Assembly (NCBI RefSeq): GCF_000826645.1
Contig: NZ_JXJP01000003.1
Coordinates: 372,001 to 436,000 of the forward strand
DNA: 64,000 nucleotides
Origin: Psychroserpens mesophilus
Lineage (GTDB): Bacteria; Bacteroidota; Bacteroidia; Flavobacteriales; Flavobacteriaceae
Reading direction: 5' to 3'
The notes under the pieces: model-generated
The model's input: only the letters and a program-made list of their open reading frames with translations
What the model was told of the DNA's origin: nothing
Database searches by the model: none
Shown here: in pieces, positions 7,960-16,900 of the stretch
Numbering within the stretch: the stretch's first letter is position 1
Layout: each line of letters starts with the position of its first letter
Position numbers and translations under genes: made by a program

Positions 7960-9198
7960 TTAGGATTTGCGATGTTTCTCTTCAATCCATTTGCTCATAA
8001 ATTTCGTACTTTGCAAGCTATGGTGCTGAAGCATTTGTCCGATAAAATTCCCTTGTCGGTGTTTGTTGAGAATAGACTGAAGATCATTCAGCATTTGAAT
8101 AAAATCACTTTGAAAATCTTTAAGCTGAAACCGAGTGTTTATAATATTAAACCCTTTTTTGTGAGCATCGTCCCAGAGGGTTTCGTTGGTATATAAAGCA
8201 ATTGCCGAATCCACAATGTCGGATAGATTATCTGTAATAAATCCGTTAGCTTCCGATGTTCCAAACATACCTTCAGCAGCAATAGAACTCATCACACAAG
8301 GAGTTCCATTATTCATAGCATCAATCAATTTTCCTTTTAATCCTGCTCCAAATTGTAAAGGTGCTAAACATACTTTGGCACGTTGCATTACTTCTGTAAC
8401 CTTTTCAGCATAACCTTTTATTAGAAATTTATCCTTATCGCTATGCAACTGATACACTTTTTCTGATGCATAGGCACCATAAATATGCAATTCTGCTTCT
8501 GGCAGTTGATGTTGTAATAATGGCCAAATCGATTTTTTTAGATATAAAACCGATTGATAATTTGGAGGATGTAAAAAGTTCCCGATGGTTACAAAATGTT
8601 GTCGTTCATTAAATTGAGCTAGGTTATTAATTGACTCTTCTGAAAGAGGTTCTAACAAAAAAGGCAAATAATATAAAAGTGAATCATCTACTTTAAAAAA
8701 CTGTGTAAGAATTTCCTGTTCAGCTTCAGAAATAATCAAACTTAAATCACATCTGTAAATACTTGCTATTTCACGTTTAGCTGTATCATTATTCAAATAT
8801 GAATAGTCAAATGGTTGTTCATCTTTAAATGCTTGCTGACGACCTTTTCTCAAACCATGTAAGTCTTCCGTATCAAGAATTCGTAAGGCATTTGGGCACT
8901 GGTCAGCAACTCGCCAACCATATTGTTCTTCGGTCATAAATCGATCAAAAAGAACGACATCAGGTTGAAGTTTCACAATGAAATCATCAAAACTAGAAGC
9001 ATTCAATTCTATAGCAACTTGCTCGATGCCTAAAGCTTTTAAATCGGATGCATTATCTGTTTTTGCACAAGCACTGGCAAATGTGATGCTGAAATTTTCA
9101 GATTTGAAAATGGAAATGAGTTGCATCATTCTGCTTCCAGCTGCAGAACTAAAAGGTTCTGGCCAGACAAACCCAAGAATGAGAAGCGTTTGTTGCAC
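7960..9198 (-). CDS. glycosyltransferase, GT4-like
   Basis: 412 residues. The start carries a GT-B Rossmann strand (LLILGFVWPEPFSSAAGSRM), and the C-terminal half has FVTIGNFLHPPNYQSV, AELHIYGAYASEKV and the donor-site segment LAPLQFGAGLKGKLIDAMNNGTPCV, typical of GT4-family sugar transferases. The start is a GTG at 9198, 14 bases after the stop of the haem-binding gene, so the two probably form a minus-strand operon. Sugar donor and acceptor are not evident. Confidence 0.85.
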   Translation of the reverse strand: MQQTLLILGFVWPEPFSSAAGSRMMQLISIFKSENFSITFASACAKTDNASDLKALGIEQVAIELNASSFDDFIVKLQPDVVLFDRFMTEEQYGWRVADQCPNALRILDTEDLHGLRKGRQQAFKDEQPFDYSYLNNDTAKREIASIYRCDLSLIISEAEQEILTQFFKVDDSLLYYLPFLLEPLSEESINNLAQFNERQHFVTIGNFLHPPNYQSVLYLKKSIWPLLQHQLPEAELHIYGAYASEKVYQLHSDKDKFLIKGYAEKVTEVMQRAKVCLAPLQFGAGLKGKLIDAMNNGTPCVMSSIAAEGMFGTSEANGFITDNLSDIVDSAIALYTNETLWDDAHKKGFNIINTRFQLKDFQSDFIQMLNDLQSILNKHRQGNFIGQMLQHHSLQSTKFMSKWIEEKHRKS

Positions 9199-9212
9199 AG
9201 AATTATCTGATA

Positions 9213-9686
9213 TTATTGGTTTGAAAGTTCATCAGCGTACGTTGCTCGTACATCTTTTGCCCAATCTACCACTGCCTTAATTTGAGCATCAGTTAGTTTC
9301 GCTTCAGAATGTGTCCAAGTATATGAATTTAAAGGCATTTCTTTTTCTTCAACCATTTCGATCAATTCATCAAGTTTATGATCTTTCTTTTTAACACTAT
9401 ACGCGCTCCATTTAGACACATCAAAATGTCCTTTGCCATGATCAATATGATCTGCTAACCAATAGTTCACAGGTGTGATATTATTGTACCAAGGATAGCG
9501 TGTTACATCGCTATGGCAATCGAAACAGGATTCTTGTAAAATGCCTTTGACTTCTGGTGACGGTTTTGTTTCTGCTATAAAAGCTTCAATAGAAGCGTAA
9601 TCACCTTCGTTCTTATCTGGTCCGAAAAATTGTGCAATAATAAACACAATAAGTAATGCTAAAAGTATCTTTTTTATGAGTTTCAT
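9213..9686 (-). CDS. haem-binding domain protein with CxxCH (putative c-type cytochrome)
   Basis: 157 residues with an N-terminal membrane anchor or signal (residues 5-21) and the haem c attachment motif CFDCH at residues 54-58, followed by RYPWYNNITPVNYWLADHID, typical of the Bacteroidota 'haem-binding domain' family. It probably faces the periplasm and carries one covalent haem. The ATG at 9686 is chosen because the longer frame to 9740 lacks a leader-like start and would overlap the divergent gene. The late segment LTDAQIKAVVDWA resembles the last helix of small cytochromes c. Confidence 0.85.
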   Translation of the reverse strand: MKLIKKILLALLIVFIIAQFFGPDKNEGDYASIEAFIAETKPSPEVKGILQESCFDCHSDVTRYPWYNNITPVNYWLADHIDHGKGHFDVSKWSAYSVKKKDHKLDELIEMVEEKEMPLNSYTWTHSEAKLTDAQIKAVVDWAKDVRATYADELSNQ

Positions 9687-9692
9687 TTTCGT

Positions 9693-9700
9693 TATTTTTG
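9693..9700 (+). promoter_or_regulatory. TAnnTTTG promoter element for the gene at 9726
   Basis: TATTTTTG lies 25 bases before the TTG start, in the short divergent gap behind the haem-binding gene. No clear -33 box is seen. Confidence 0.5.
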
Positions 9701-9725
9701 TAGTGCTTAAAATTAAAAAAAAGGA

Positions 9726-10289
9726 TTGACACCATCGCAACTTTACAAGGAATTAAATTACGTCAACCATTCGCGAGAAAAACGCCTTTACTATGCCAAT
9801 TTAGTAATCTCGCAACCTGAGCTTATTTCAGAATTATTAGCAGTCTTATTTAACGTTAATGATAAAATATCTTGTCGTGCTGCTTGGGTTTTTGAGTTTA
9901 TGTGTGGTGAAAAACTAGAAGCTATAATCCCATATCTAGACGAGTTTACTGAAAACATGCATAAAGTGCATTTAGATTCGGCTGTAAGACCTGTTGCTAA
10001 AATATGCGAATACCTCATCACAGCATATTATTCAAAATCTGAAAATGCAATTCAAACGGCTTTAAACGCAAGACATAAAGAAAAAATCGTTGAAGCCTGT
10101 TTTGACTGGATGATAAATGACGAAAAAATTGCGCCCAAAGCTTATGCAATGAATACTTTGTTTTTATTGGGCAATGAGATTGACTGGATTCATCCTGAAC
10201 TGAAATTAATATTAGAAAGAGATTACCAGATACAAAGTTCAGGCTTTAAGGCTAGAGCGAGACATATCTTGAAGAAAATAAAAATATAA
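9726..10289 (+). CDS. conserved protein of unknown function, all-helical
   Basis: 187 residues, apparently all alpha-helical and HEAT-like in pattern (ISELLAVLFNVNDKISCRAAWVFEFM; RPVAKICEYLITAYYS; KAYAMNTLFLLGNEIDW; SSGFKARARHILKKIKI). No signal peptide and no catalytic motif, so probably a cytosolic scaffold-like protein. Start is TTG at 9726 after an A-rich stretch ending in AAGGA; no ATG is available without losing conserved-looking sequence. Confidence 0.65.
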   Translation: MTPSQLYKELNYVNHSREKRLYYANLVISQPELISELLAVLFNVNDKISCRAAWVFEFMCGEKLEAIIPYLDEFTENMHKVHLDSAVRPVAKICEYLITAYYSKSENAIQTALNARHKEKIVEACFDWMINDEKIAPKAYAMNTLFLLGNEIDWIHPELKLILERDYQIQSSGFKARARHILKKIKI

Positions 10290-10360
10290 TACAATTCAGA
10301 ATGATGTGAAGGATAGCTTAAAACCACATAAGACTCTTCAATTCTTCAGAATGACAAAGC

Positions 10361-10384
10361 AAAAAGAAAAAGAAAAAGAAAAAG
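10361..10384 (+). repeat. hexanucleotide repeat (AAAAAG)4 before ctaA
   Basis: Four perfect AAAAAG copies end two bases before the ATG at 10387. If that ATG is the start, the repeat forms the purine-rich translation initiation region; if the ATG at 10351 is used, it encodes Lys-Glu dipeptides. Unit loss or gain keeps frame. Confidence 0.7.
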
Positions 10385-10386
10385 AA

Positions 10387-11403
10387 ATGAAAAAGGATAA
10401 CAAACGAGTGATTTATTGGCTACTAACTGGATGTATCTTGATATTTATTATGGTCATTGTAGGTGGCATCACCAGATTAACACATTCTGGTTTATCAATT
10501 TCAAATTATAAGTTAATATCAGGAACCATTCCTCCTATGAATGAGGTGGAATGGCAAGAGGCCTTCGACTTGTATAAGCAATATCCAGAATACCAAAAGC
10601 TCAACACCCATTTTGACCTTGAAGATTTTAAAGATATTTACTTTTGGGAATGGATTCATCGCGTGATTGGAAGATTTATTGGTGTAGTATTTCTACTTCC
10701 GTTTATATATTTTTTGGTAACAAAACAACTCTCAAAATCTACCATTAAAAAATCTATTGTTCTGCTGTGTCTTGGGAGTTTTCAAGGATTCCTCGGATGG
10801 TATATGGTCAAAAGTGGATTGGTTGACAATCCAGATGTGAGTCACTACCGACTGGCAATGCATTTAACTACAGCCTTCATAACTTTTGCTTATACGTTTT
10901 GGGTGGCTTTAGATTTGATATTCCCTAATAATAAAGACATCGATAAAAGTGTACGAAATATCATAAGATTTGGTTTAGCGATTTTAATTCTTCAAATTAT
11001 ATATGGTGCTTTCGTTGCTGGATTAGATGCTGGATTTATACATAATCACTGGCCAATGATGAGTGAAGGAAAATTTATGCATGAAACAGTCTATATAGAA
11101 CAAAACCCCTTGTATAAAAATTTTATAGAAGGCAAAAGTGGTGTTCAATTTGTACATCGAACTTTAGCTTATATTGTGGTTGCCATTATTCTATTGATAT
11201 GGTATAGAGCAAAACGATTGATATTGACCACAAACCAATTTCATGGCATCAATGCGTTATTAATTATGGTAGGTATTCAGTTTTTATTAGGTGTACTTAC
11301 AATTATATACGCTGTACCAGTTTGGCTTGGCGTGGTTCATCAAGTTGGTGCGTTTTTGTTACTAACTGCAATGACATTTACTTTGCATCGTTTCAGTAAA
11401 TAA
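10387..11403 (+). CDS. ctaA: haem A synthase, COX15/CtaA family
   Basis: Membrane enzyme that oxidises the C8 methyl of haem O to make haem A for cytochrome oxidase. Conserved pieces are VGGITRLTHSGLSI near the start, WEWIHRVIGR, HYRLAMHLTTAF, FVHRTLAYIVV and VVHQVGAFLLL, which supply the haem-ligand histidines in the two halves of the protein. About eight membrane segments are visible. The frame is open from 10306; ATG 10387 (MKKDNKRV) gives a normal amino terminus, with 10351 as the alternative. The preceding AAAAAG repeat is unusual. Confidence 0.92.
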   Translation: MKKDNKRVIYWLLTGCILIFIMVIVGGITRLTHSGLSISNYKLISGTIPPMNEVEWQEAFDLYKQYPEYQKLNTHFDLEDFKDIYFWEWIHRVIGRFIGVVFLLPFIYFLVTKQLSKSTIKKSIVLLCLGSFQGFLGWYMVKSGLVDNPDVSHYRLAMHLTTAFITFAYTFWVALDLIFPNNKDIDKSVRNIIRFGLAILILQIIYGAFVAGLDAGFIHNHWPMMSEGKFMHETVYIEQNPLYKNFIEGKSGVQFVHRTLAYIVVAIILLIWYRAKRLILTTNQFHGINALLIMVGIQFLLGVLTIIYAVPVWLGVVHQVGAFLLLTAMTFTLHRFSK

Positions 11404-11405
11404 TT

Positions 11406-11413
11406 TACTTTTG
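11406..11413 (+). promoter_or_regulatory. TAnnTTTG element just before an ATG
   Basis: TACTTTTG ends 4 bases before the ATG at 11418. If it is a real -7 element the transcript would be essentially leaderless. Confidence 0.4.
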
Positions 11414-11417
11414 CAAT

Positions 11418-11936
11418 ATGATATACAGATTTAGAATTATACTAGATAATGATACCGAAGAAGATGTGTTTCGAGATATAGAAATTCAAGAAACAGACTC
11501 TCTCGAAGACTTACATAATGCTATCACGCAGTCTTTTGGCTTTGATGGCTTAGAAATGGCGTCATTTTATATCAGTAATGATGAATGGGATCAAGGTGAA
11601 GAAATTTCAATGTTTGATGTGAGCGAAGGCAACTCGTCTGTTCGGCTAATGAGTGAAACCGCTTTAAACGATGTGGTTCATGAAGCACAAACCAAATTGA
11701 TTTACGTTTACGATTTCCTGAGCATGTGGACTTTCTTGGTTGAACTTGCAGAAATTGTTGAAGAAGCTGAAGGTGCAGATTACCCTAACCTGATGTTTGT
11801 TCATGGTCAAATTCCAGATTCTGCTCCAGAAAAGAACTTCGAAGCTGAAGATTTTGATGATTATAATGACGAATTTGATGACGATTTAGATATTGGCGAT
11901 TACGACAATTTAGATTTTGACGAAAACTGGAATTAG
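11418..11936 (+). CDS. pRiA4b ORF-3-like family protein
   Basis: 172-residue acidic protein. The first 110 residues (MIYRFRIILDNDTEEDVFRDIEI, ITQSFGFDGLEMASFYISNDEWDQG, YVYDFLSMWTFLVELAEI) follow the pRiA4b ORF-3-like fold, named after a plasmid gene but common on flavobacterial chromosomes. The C-terminal 40 residues are almost all Asp/Glu with aromatic residues (DFDDYNDEFDDDL), probably a disordered acidic tail. The biochemical role of the family is unknown. Nothing nearby suggests a mobile element despite the family name. Confidence 0.8.
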   Translation: MIYRFRIILDNDTEEDVFRDIEIQETDSLEDLHNAITQSFGFDGLEMASFYISNDEWDQGEEISMFDVSEGNSSVRLMSETALNDVVHEAQTKLIYVYDFLSMWTFLVELAEIVEEAEGADYPNLMFVHGQIPDSAPEKNFEAEDFDDYNDEFDDDLDIGDYDNLDFDENWN

Positions 11937-11960
11937 AAATTCTGGTGATACGATAATAAT

Positions 11961-12000
11961 TAAGACGACATTGTAACAAAACTTTCACAGTGTCGTCTTA
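11961..12000 (+). terminator. hairpin terminator
   Basis: Perfect 10-base arms TAAGACGACA / TGTCGTCTTA separated by 20 bases and followed by CTTTTAT. It lies 25 bases after the acidic protein gene. The long loop makes the structure weaker than usual. Confidence 0.55.
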
Positions 12001-12015
12001 CTTTTATAATCAACC

Positions 12016-12035
12016 TTTACTGAATGCTTTTCAGT
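12016..12035. promoter_or_regulatory. candidate operator ACTGA-N7-TCAGT before the ABC ATPase
   Basis: TTTACTGAATG...TTCAGT: inverted repeat with arms ACTGAA/TTCAGT. It ends 16 bases before the TTG start at 12052. A near copy lies at 12982-13000, also 16 bases before the next gene's start. Confidence 0.4.
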
Positions 12036-12051
12036 TAAAAATCAATCAAAT

Positions 12052-12948
12052 TTGGAATCTATACTAACCATTAATAATCTTACCAAAAAATTTGGCTACC
12101 TCACTGCAGTCAAAGATTTATCATTCACTATTAACAAAGGCAATGTCTATGGTATTTTAGGACCTAACGGAAGTGGAAAATCTACAACACTAGGTATCGT
12201 CTTAAATGTCGTTAACAAAACACAAGGTGATTTTCATTGGTTTGATGGCAATACGAGTACTCATGATGCCTTAAAAAAAGTAGGTGCGATTATTGAGCGA
12301 CCAAACTTTTATCCTTACATGACAGCAGAACAAAATTTAAAACTGGTTTGCAGAATTAAAGATGTCAATCAGAGTAAAATTGCTGAAAAATTAGAGATTG
12401 TTGGATTATTAGATAGAAAAGATCATAAGTTCAAAACCTATTCTTTAGGTATGAAGCAACGTCTGGCAATTGCTTCAGCATTGTTGAACGATCCTGAAAT
12501 TCTAATTCTTGATGAGCCTACAAATGGTCTCGATCCTCAAGGAATTCATCAGATTAGAGCTATCATAAAACAAATTGCAAGTCAAGGTACCACCATCCTG
12601 TTAGCCTCTCACCTATTAGATGAAGTCGAAAAAGTATGTTCGCATGTCGTGGTGTTACGAAAAGGAGAAAAATTATATTCTGGTCGTGTTGATGAAATGA
12701 TTTCCAGTCATGGCTTTTTTGAATTGAAGGCTGAAAAACACGAAGAATTGATACAGATTCTAGAACAGGATACTTCTTTCGGAAACGTTAAAGTTGAAGG
12801 GCAGCTCATCACTGCTTTTTTAAACCAGCCTATGGATGCTCCATCTTTTAACAAATTGATGTTTGAAAAAGGCATTGTATTATCACATCTGGTAAAACGT
12901 AAAGAAAGTTTGGAAGAACAATTTTTACAGCTAACAGACCATAAATAA
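12052..12948 (+). CDS. ABC transporter ATP-binding protein
   Basis: 298 residues. Walker A GPNGSGKST at residues 37-45, signature SLGMKQR at 131-137, Walker B LILDEPT at 151-157, then the switch His in LLASHLLDEV. The C-terminal 80 residues after the nucleotide-binding domain are typical of the ABC-2 exporter ATPases that pair with one membrane subunit. It is followed by the permease gene at 13017, so together they make an exporter of unknown cargo. Start is TTG at 12052; the sequence ESILTINNLTKKFG right after it is the normal first strand. Confidence 0.9.
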   Translation: MESILTINNLTKKFGYLTAVKDLSFTINKGNVYGILGPNGSGKSTTLGIVLNVVNKTQGDFHWFDGNTSTHDALKKVGAIIERPNFYPYMTAEQNLKLVCRIKDVNQSKIAEKLEIVGLLDRKDHKFKTYSLGMKQRLAIASALLNDPEILILDEPTNGLDPQGIHQIRAIIKQIASQGTTILLASHLLDEVEKVCSHVVVLRKGEKLYSGRVDEMISSHGFFELKAEKHEELIQILEQDTSFGNVKVEGQLITAFLNQPMDAPSFNKLMFEKGIVLSHLVKRKESLEEQFLQLTDHK

Positions 12949-12981
12949 CTAATCATCAATTAATTAATCAATCAATCATTA

Positions 12982-13000
12982 TTTACTGAATGTAATCAGT
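12982..13000. promoter_or_regulatory. candidate operator ACTGA-N6-TCAGT before the ABC permease
   Basis: TTTACTGAATG followed by TAATCAGT repeats the element found before the ATPase gene and also ends 16 bases before a start codon. Same protein could bind both. Confidence 0.4.
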
Positions 13001-13016
13001 ATAAAACCAAGCCACC

Positions 13017-13841
13017 ATGCTAAGACTTTTACAATTAGAACTACAGAAACTTTTACTCAACAGAGCGAGTAAGGTTTTGATTTTTATATCATTTGTACTG
13101 CCATTTTTTGTCATCATATTATCATCATTACGTATTGATTTTTTTGGATTTTTTACGCTTGAATTAGGACATTACGGCCTCTTTAACTTTCCAATTGTAT
13201 GGCATATCACAACCTTTTTTGCATCACAGTTTAAATTTTTCTTTGCTATCGTGGTCGTTAGTATGATTGGTAATGAATATAGCAACAAGACCATTAAACA
13301 AAATCTTATTGACGGTCTTAGTAAAAAAGAATTCATTCTTTCTAAATTTTATACTATCGTTTTCTTTTCTGCTATAGCTACATTTTTGATATTTATCATT
13401 TGCCTGTGTATTGGTTTGTATTATTCAAGCATCAATGAACCAAGCTTAATCTTTAGGGAAACAGAGTTCTTATTGGCATATTTCGTTAAACTTGTAGGCT
13501 TTTTTAGTTTGTGTTTATTTCTTGGCATGTTGGTCAAACGTTCAGCATTTGCACTGGCATTTTTATTTGTACTTTACATCTTAGAGTGGATTATTTTTGG
13601 TTTGCTTACTTGGCAGACAAACATAGATATTGCAGAGAAAATTCAGAATTTTTTCCCGTTGAAATCCATGTACAAACTTATAGATCAGCCGTTTCAAAGG
13701 ATTGCTATTTCAAAAGCACCTAACGGACAAGAATTTATGTATGACTTTGCCGTACATTGGTATGAAATTGCCATAGTTTTGGGTTGGACTGCACTTTTTA
13801 TCTTTTTATCCTATAGATTATTAAAGAAGAGAGATTTGTAA
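13017..13841 (+). CDS. ABC-2 family transporter permease
   Basis: 274 residues with six hydrophobic segments (about residues 20-40, 60-85, 110-135, 150-175, 180-200, 245-265). It contains GNEYSNKTIKQNLIDGLSKKEFILSKF near residues 86-112, the cytoplasmic coupling segment typical of ABC-2 permeases (G-x-E-x3-x-T). It is the membrane partner of the ATPase gene just upstream. Cargo is unknown; no accessory protein gene is present. Confidence 0.88.
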   Translation: MLRLLQLELQKLLLNRASKVLIFISFVLPFFVIILSSLRIDFFGFFTLELGHYGLFNFPIVWHITTFFASQFKFFFAIVVVSMIGNEYSNKTIKQNLIDGLSKKEFILSKFYTIVFFSAIATFLIFIICLCIGLYYSSINEPSLIFRETEFLLAYFVKLVGFFSLCLFLGMLVKRSAFALAFLFVLYILEWIIFGLLTWQTNIDIAEKIQNFFPLKSMYKLIDQPFQRIAISKAPNGQEFMYDFAVHWYEIAIVLGWTALFIFLSYRLLKKRDL

Positions 13842-13930
13842 TATCTTTAGCAATCGAGTATGTTTTATGTATTCAAGTCTTATCTGCTTAAAAGTTTCGT
13901 GTAAAATTGAGGAGTTTTAGTGATTAACTT

Positions 13931-13946
13931 GTTCTATACATAGAAC
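13931..13946. promoter_or_regulatory. inverted repeat before the first T9SS substrate gene
   Basis: GTTCTAT-ac-ATAGAAC has perfect 7-base arms. It lies 5 bases before TATAATTG (13952-13959), a one-mismatch match to TAnnTTTG, and 24 bases before the ATG. Could be an operator; no copy is seen before the other four genes of the cluster. Confidence 0.35.
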
Positions 13947-13970
13947 TGCCGTATAATTGCTATTACGAAA

Positions 13971-16900
13971 ATGAAAAAGAATCCCTATCTATTCTTAACA
14001 ATACTGCTATGCAGTATGTTTACTTACGCCCAACAAGAAGCATCCTATTGGTATTTTGGTCAAAACGCAGGCTTACGTTTTAATGCTGGAGCAGGAACAG
14101 TTACAGCTGTAACCGATGGTCAAATCAACACACTAGAAGGTTGCACATCCATTTCTGATACTACTGGAAATCTTTTATTTTATACAGATGGTCAAACTGT
14201 CTGGAACCAAAATCATCAAATCATGCAAAATGGTGATTATTTTGGAGGCACAGGGCTTTTAGGCGATCCTTCAAGTACCTCTTCCGGGCTCATAGTTCCA
14301 AAACCACAAGATCAAACCCAGTTTTACATTTTTACAGTTGATGAACCTCATCATGACAACGCGAGCGTGTATCCAAATCAGTTTACCGGGAATTATGACA
14401 GTGGAGGAAGCGTACCAATTCAAGATGATGGCTTTAATAATGGCTTAAATTATTCACTGGTAGATATGACGCTGAATGGAGGTTTAGGTGATGTGGTTAC
14501 TACTGAGAAGAATATTCCATTAGTAACTTACAACCCTTCTGATTTAGACGAAATCTCCTATAAGTGCTCAGAAAAGATTACAGCAGTAAAAGCTGATGAT
14601 TGCTCCTCATTTTGGGTGATTACACATTTTGTTGATCGGTTTTATGCGTTTAAAGTAGATATAAATGGTGTTGATACTAATCCTGTGATTTCCACTGTAG
14701 GTCCAACTGTTCCGGTTCAAGGCTACCGCAGAAATTCTTTGGGATACATTAAAGCATCTCCTGATGGCTCTAAAATTGCTGTCGCTCATTTTGGATTTGC
14801 AAATACAACAGCTGCCAATGCGGCTGGAGGTGTTTATTTATTTGACTTTGATAATGATACAGGTATTGTCTCCAACTCTTTAGAACTTTATGGTCCTGTA
14901 AATAATGATAGTCCGTATGGTGTTGAATTTTCTGCTGAAAACAAAAAAGTATATGCTTCTATAAATGATGGTCCTAATGGAAATGGCGCTAGTCGTATTT
15001 TACAATGGGATTTAGAAGCTGCCGATATTCCTGCCTCACAGGCGGTTGTTCATTCATCATCATCATTTAATGCTGGTGCCTTGCAATTAGGTATTGACAG
15101 ACGAATTTATAGGGTTCAATTTGATTTTTCAGGAGGTGCACAAAATGGTCGTTTTATTGGAGCTATACTTAATCCCGAAGCCGATGGTGCAGCTGCTGGT
15201 TATGATGAAACTGCGGTTTTATTAGATATAAACAATAATTCTCAAAATACTGGTCGTATTGGCTTACCGCCTTTCATACAGTCTTTATTTAATTCTCGAA
15301 TTGATATTATTCAAAACGGCATTAGCACTACAGAATTAAAACTCTGTGTAGGTGACAGTTATACGCTTCTAGCTGAAGATATCTCTGGCGCCGATTATTC
15401 ATGGACTAAAGACGGATTGCCTTTAGCTGAAACATCGTTTCAATTATTTGTGGATTCTCCAGGGTTTTACGAGGTATTTATAGAACAAAATAATGGAGAA
15501 TGTCCTATTGAAGGCGAAGCGGTTGTTGGTATTTTTGATATTCCTATAGCAACTCAGCCAGACAATATTATTGCTTGTAGTGAATTTCCTTCGGCACCTT
15601 TTGATTTAACCATACAAGATGCTCAAATACTGGATACTCAAAATCCTGATGATTATACTGTACGTTATTTCAGGACTCAGGAAGATGCCGATCTTAACGA
15701 AAATGAAATAACTGGAATCTTTAATAGTACCGCAAATCCTCAAACCATCTATGCCAGAGTAGAGAATAATGAAAACCCAAATTGTTTTGCTACAACAACT
15801 TTTGAGTTAATTGTTTTTATTACGCCTGTTGTAGCGTCATTAGAAGATCTTAGCATTTGTGATACCGATTTTAACACCAATAGTATGGATGGTTTTGTAA
15901 CAATAGCGCTATCCGATTTGAATGCTGATATTTTAATTGATCAAAGTGCAACGGCCAATACTATTACCTATCATCCAACTCAACAAGATGCCGATGCTAA
16001 TACCAATGCACTTCCAAATTCTTATACCAATACAACAGCATATACTGAAGAAATTTTTGTTCGTATTGAAAATAATTCAAATACAGATTGTTATTCAACA
16101 GATTCCTTCATTCTCACAGTAAATGATGCTCCAGAAGCTATAAACACGACTATTTTTCAATGTGATGAAGATGGTATTCCGGAAGGATTTACAACTTATG
16201 ATTTGAATCAGGTCTTTAATGACATTACGAATAACGCTTCAGACAGATCGATAAATTTTTACGTGTCGCTTTCAGATTTAGAAAACAATGAAGACGAGCT
16301 AAATCCTGATGCTTTTGAAAATTATTTGAATCCGCAAATCCTATATGCATTAGTCACTAATACAATAACTGGTTGTACTAATATTGCGGAAATCACACTC
16401 GAAACAAGCTCTACAGCTTCCAATGACACCTTTTTAGAAACCTGTGACGACGATGGTATTGAAGATGGTTTTTCAAATTTCAATCTTACAGATGCTGAAA
16501 GTGATATTCTATTTGGATTGCCAGCTGGTCTGGATATTACCTATTATGAAACTTATGATGATGCGCTTATTGAAGATAATCCGATAAGCACAAATTTCAT
16601 CAATACCATTCCTTATAATCAAACAGTTTATGCACGCGTTGAAAATGCAAATGCTTGTTTTGGTATAAGCGCAATTGACTTAACAGTATTTGAATTACCT
16701 AATATTGAAACTGAAGACGAATTATTGTATTGCCTGAATGACTTTCCGCAGACCATAACCTTAACCAGTGGCTTAATTGATGACATCCCAAATAACTATT
16801 ATTACGAATGGTCAACAGGTGAAGATATGTTTGAAATTGAAGTCAATGAACCTGGCACTTATACTGTTCGAGTAACCAATACTGATGGTTGTTTTAAAGA

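Noticed and set aside
8377-8388. TGGCACGTTGCA, which looks like a sigma-54 site
   Set aside because: The spacing between the two boxes is wrong (one base instead of five) and it lies inside the glycosyltransferase gene.
7843-8413. Plus-strand open frames opposite the glycosyltransferase gene
   Set aside because: Shadow frames; the minus-strand protein has clear family motifs throughout.
11418-11936. Sign of a plasmid or transposon from the pRiA4b ORF-3-like gene
   Set aside because: The family is common on chromosomes, and there are no flanking repeats or mobility genes.
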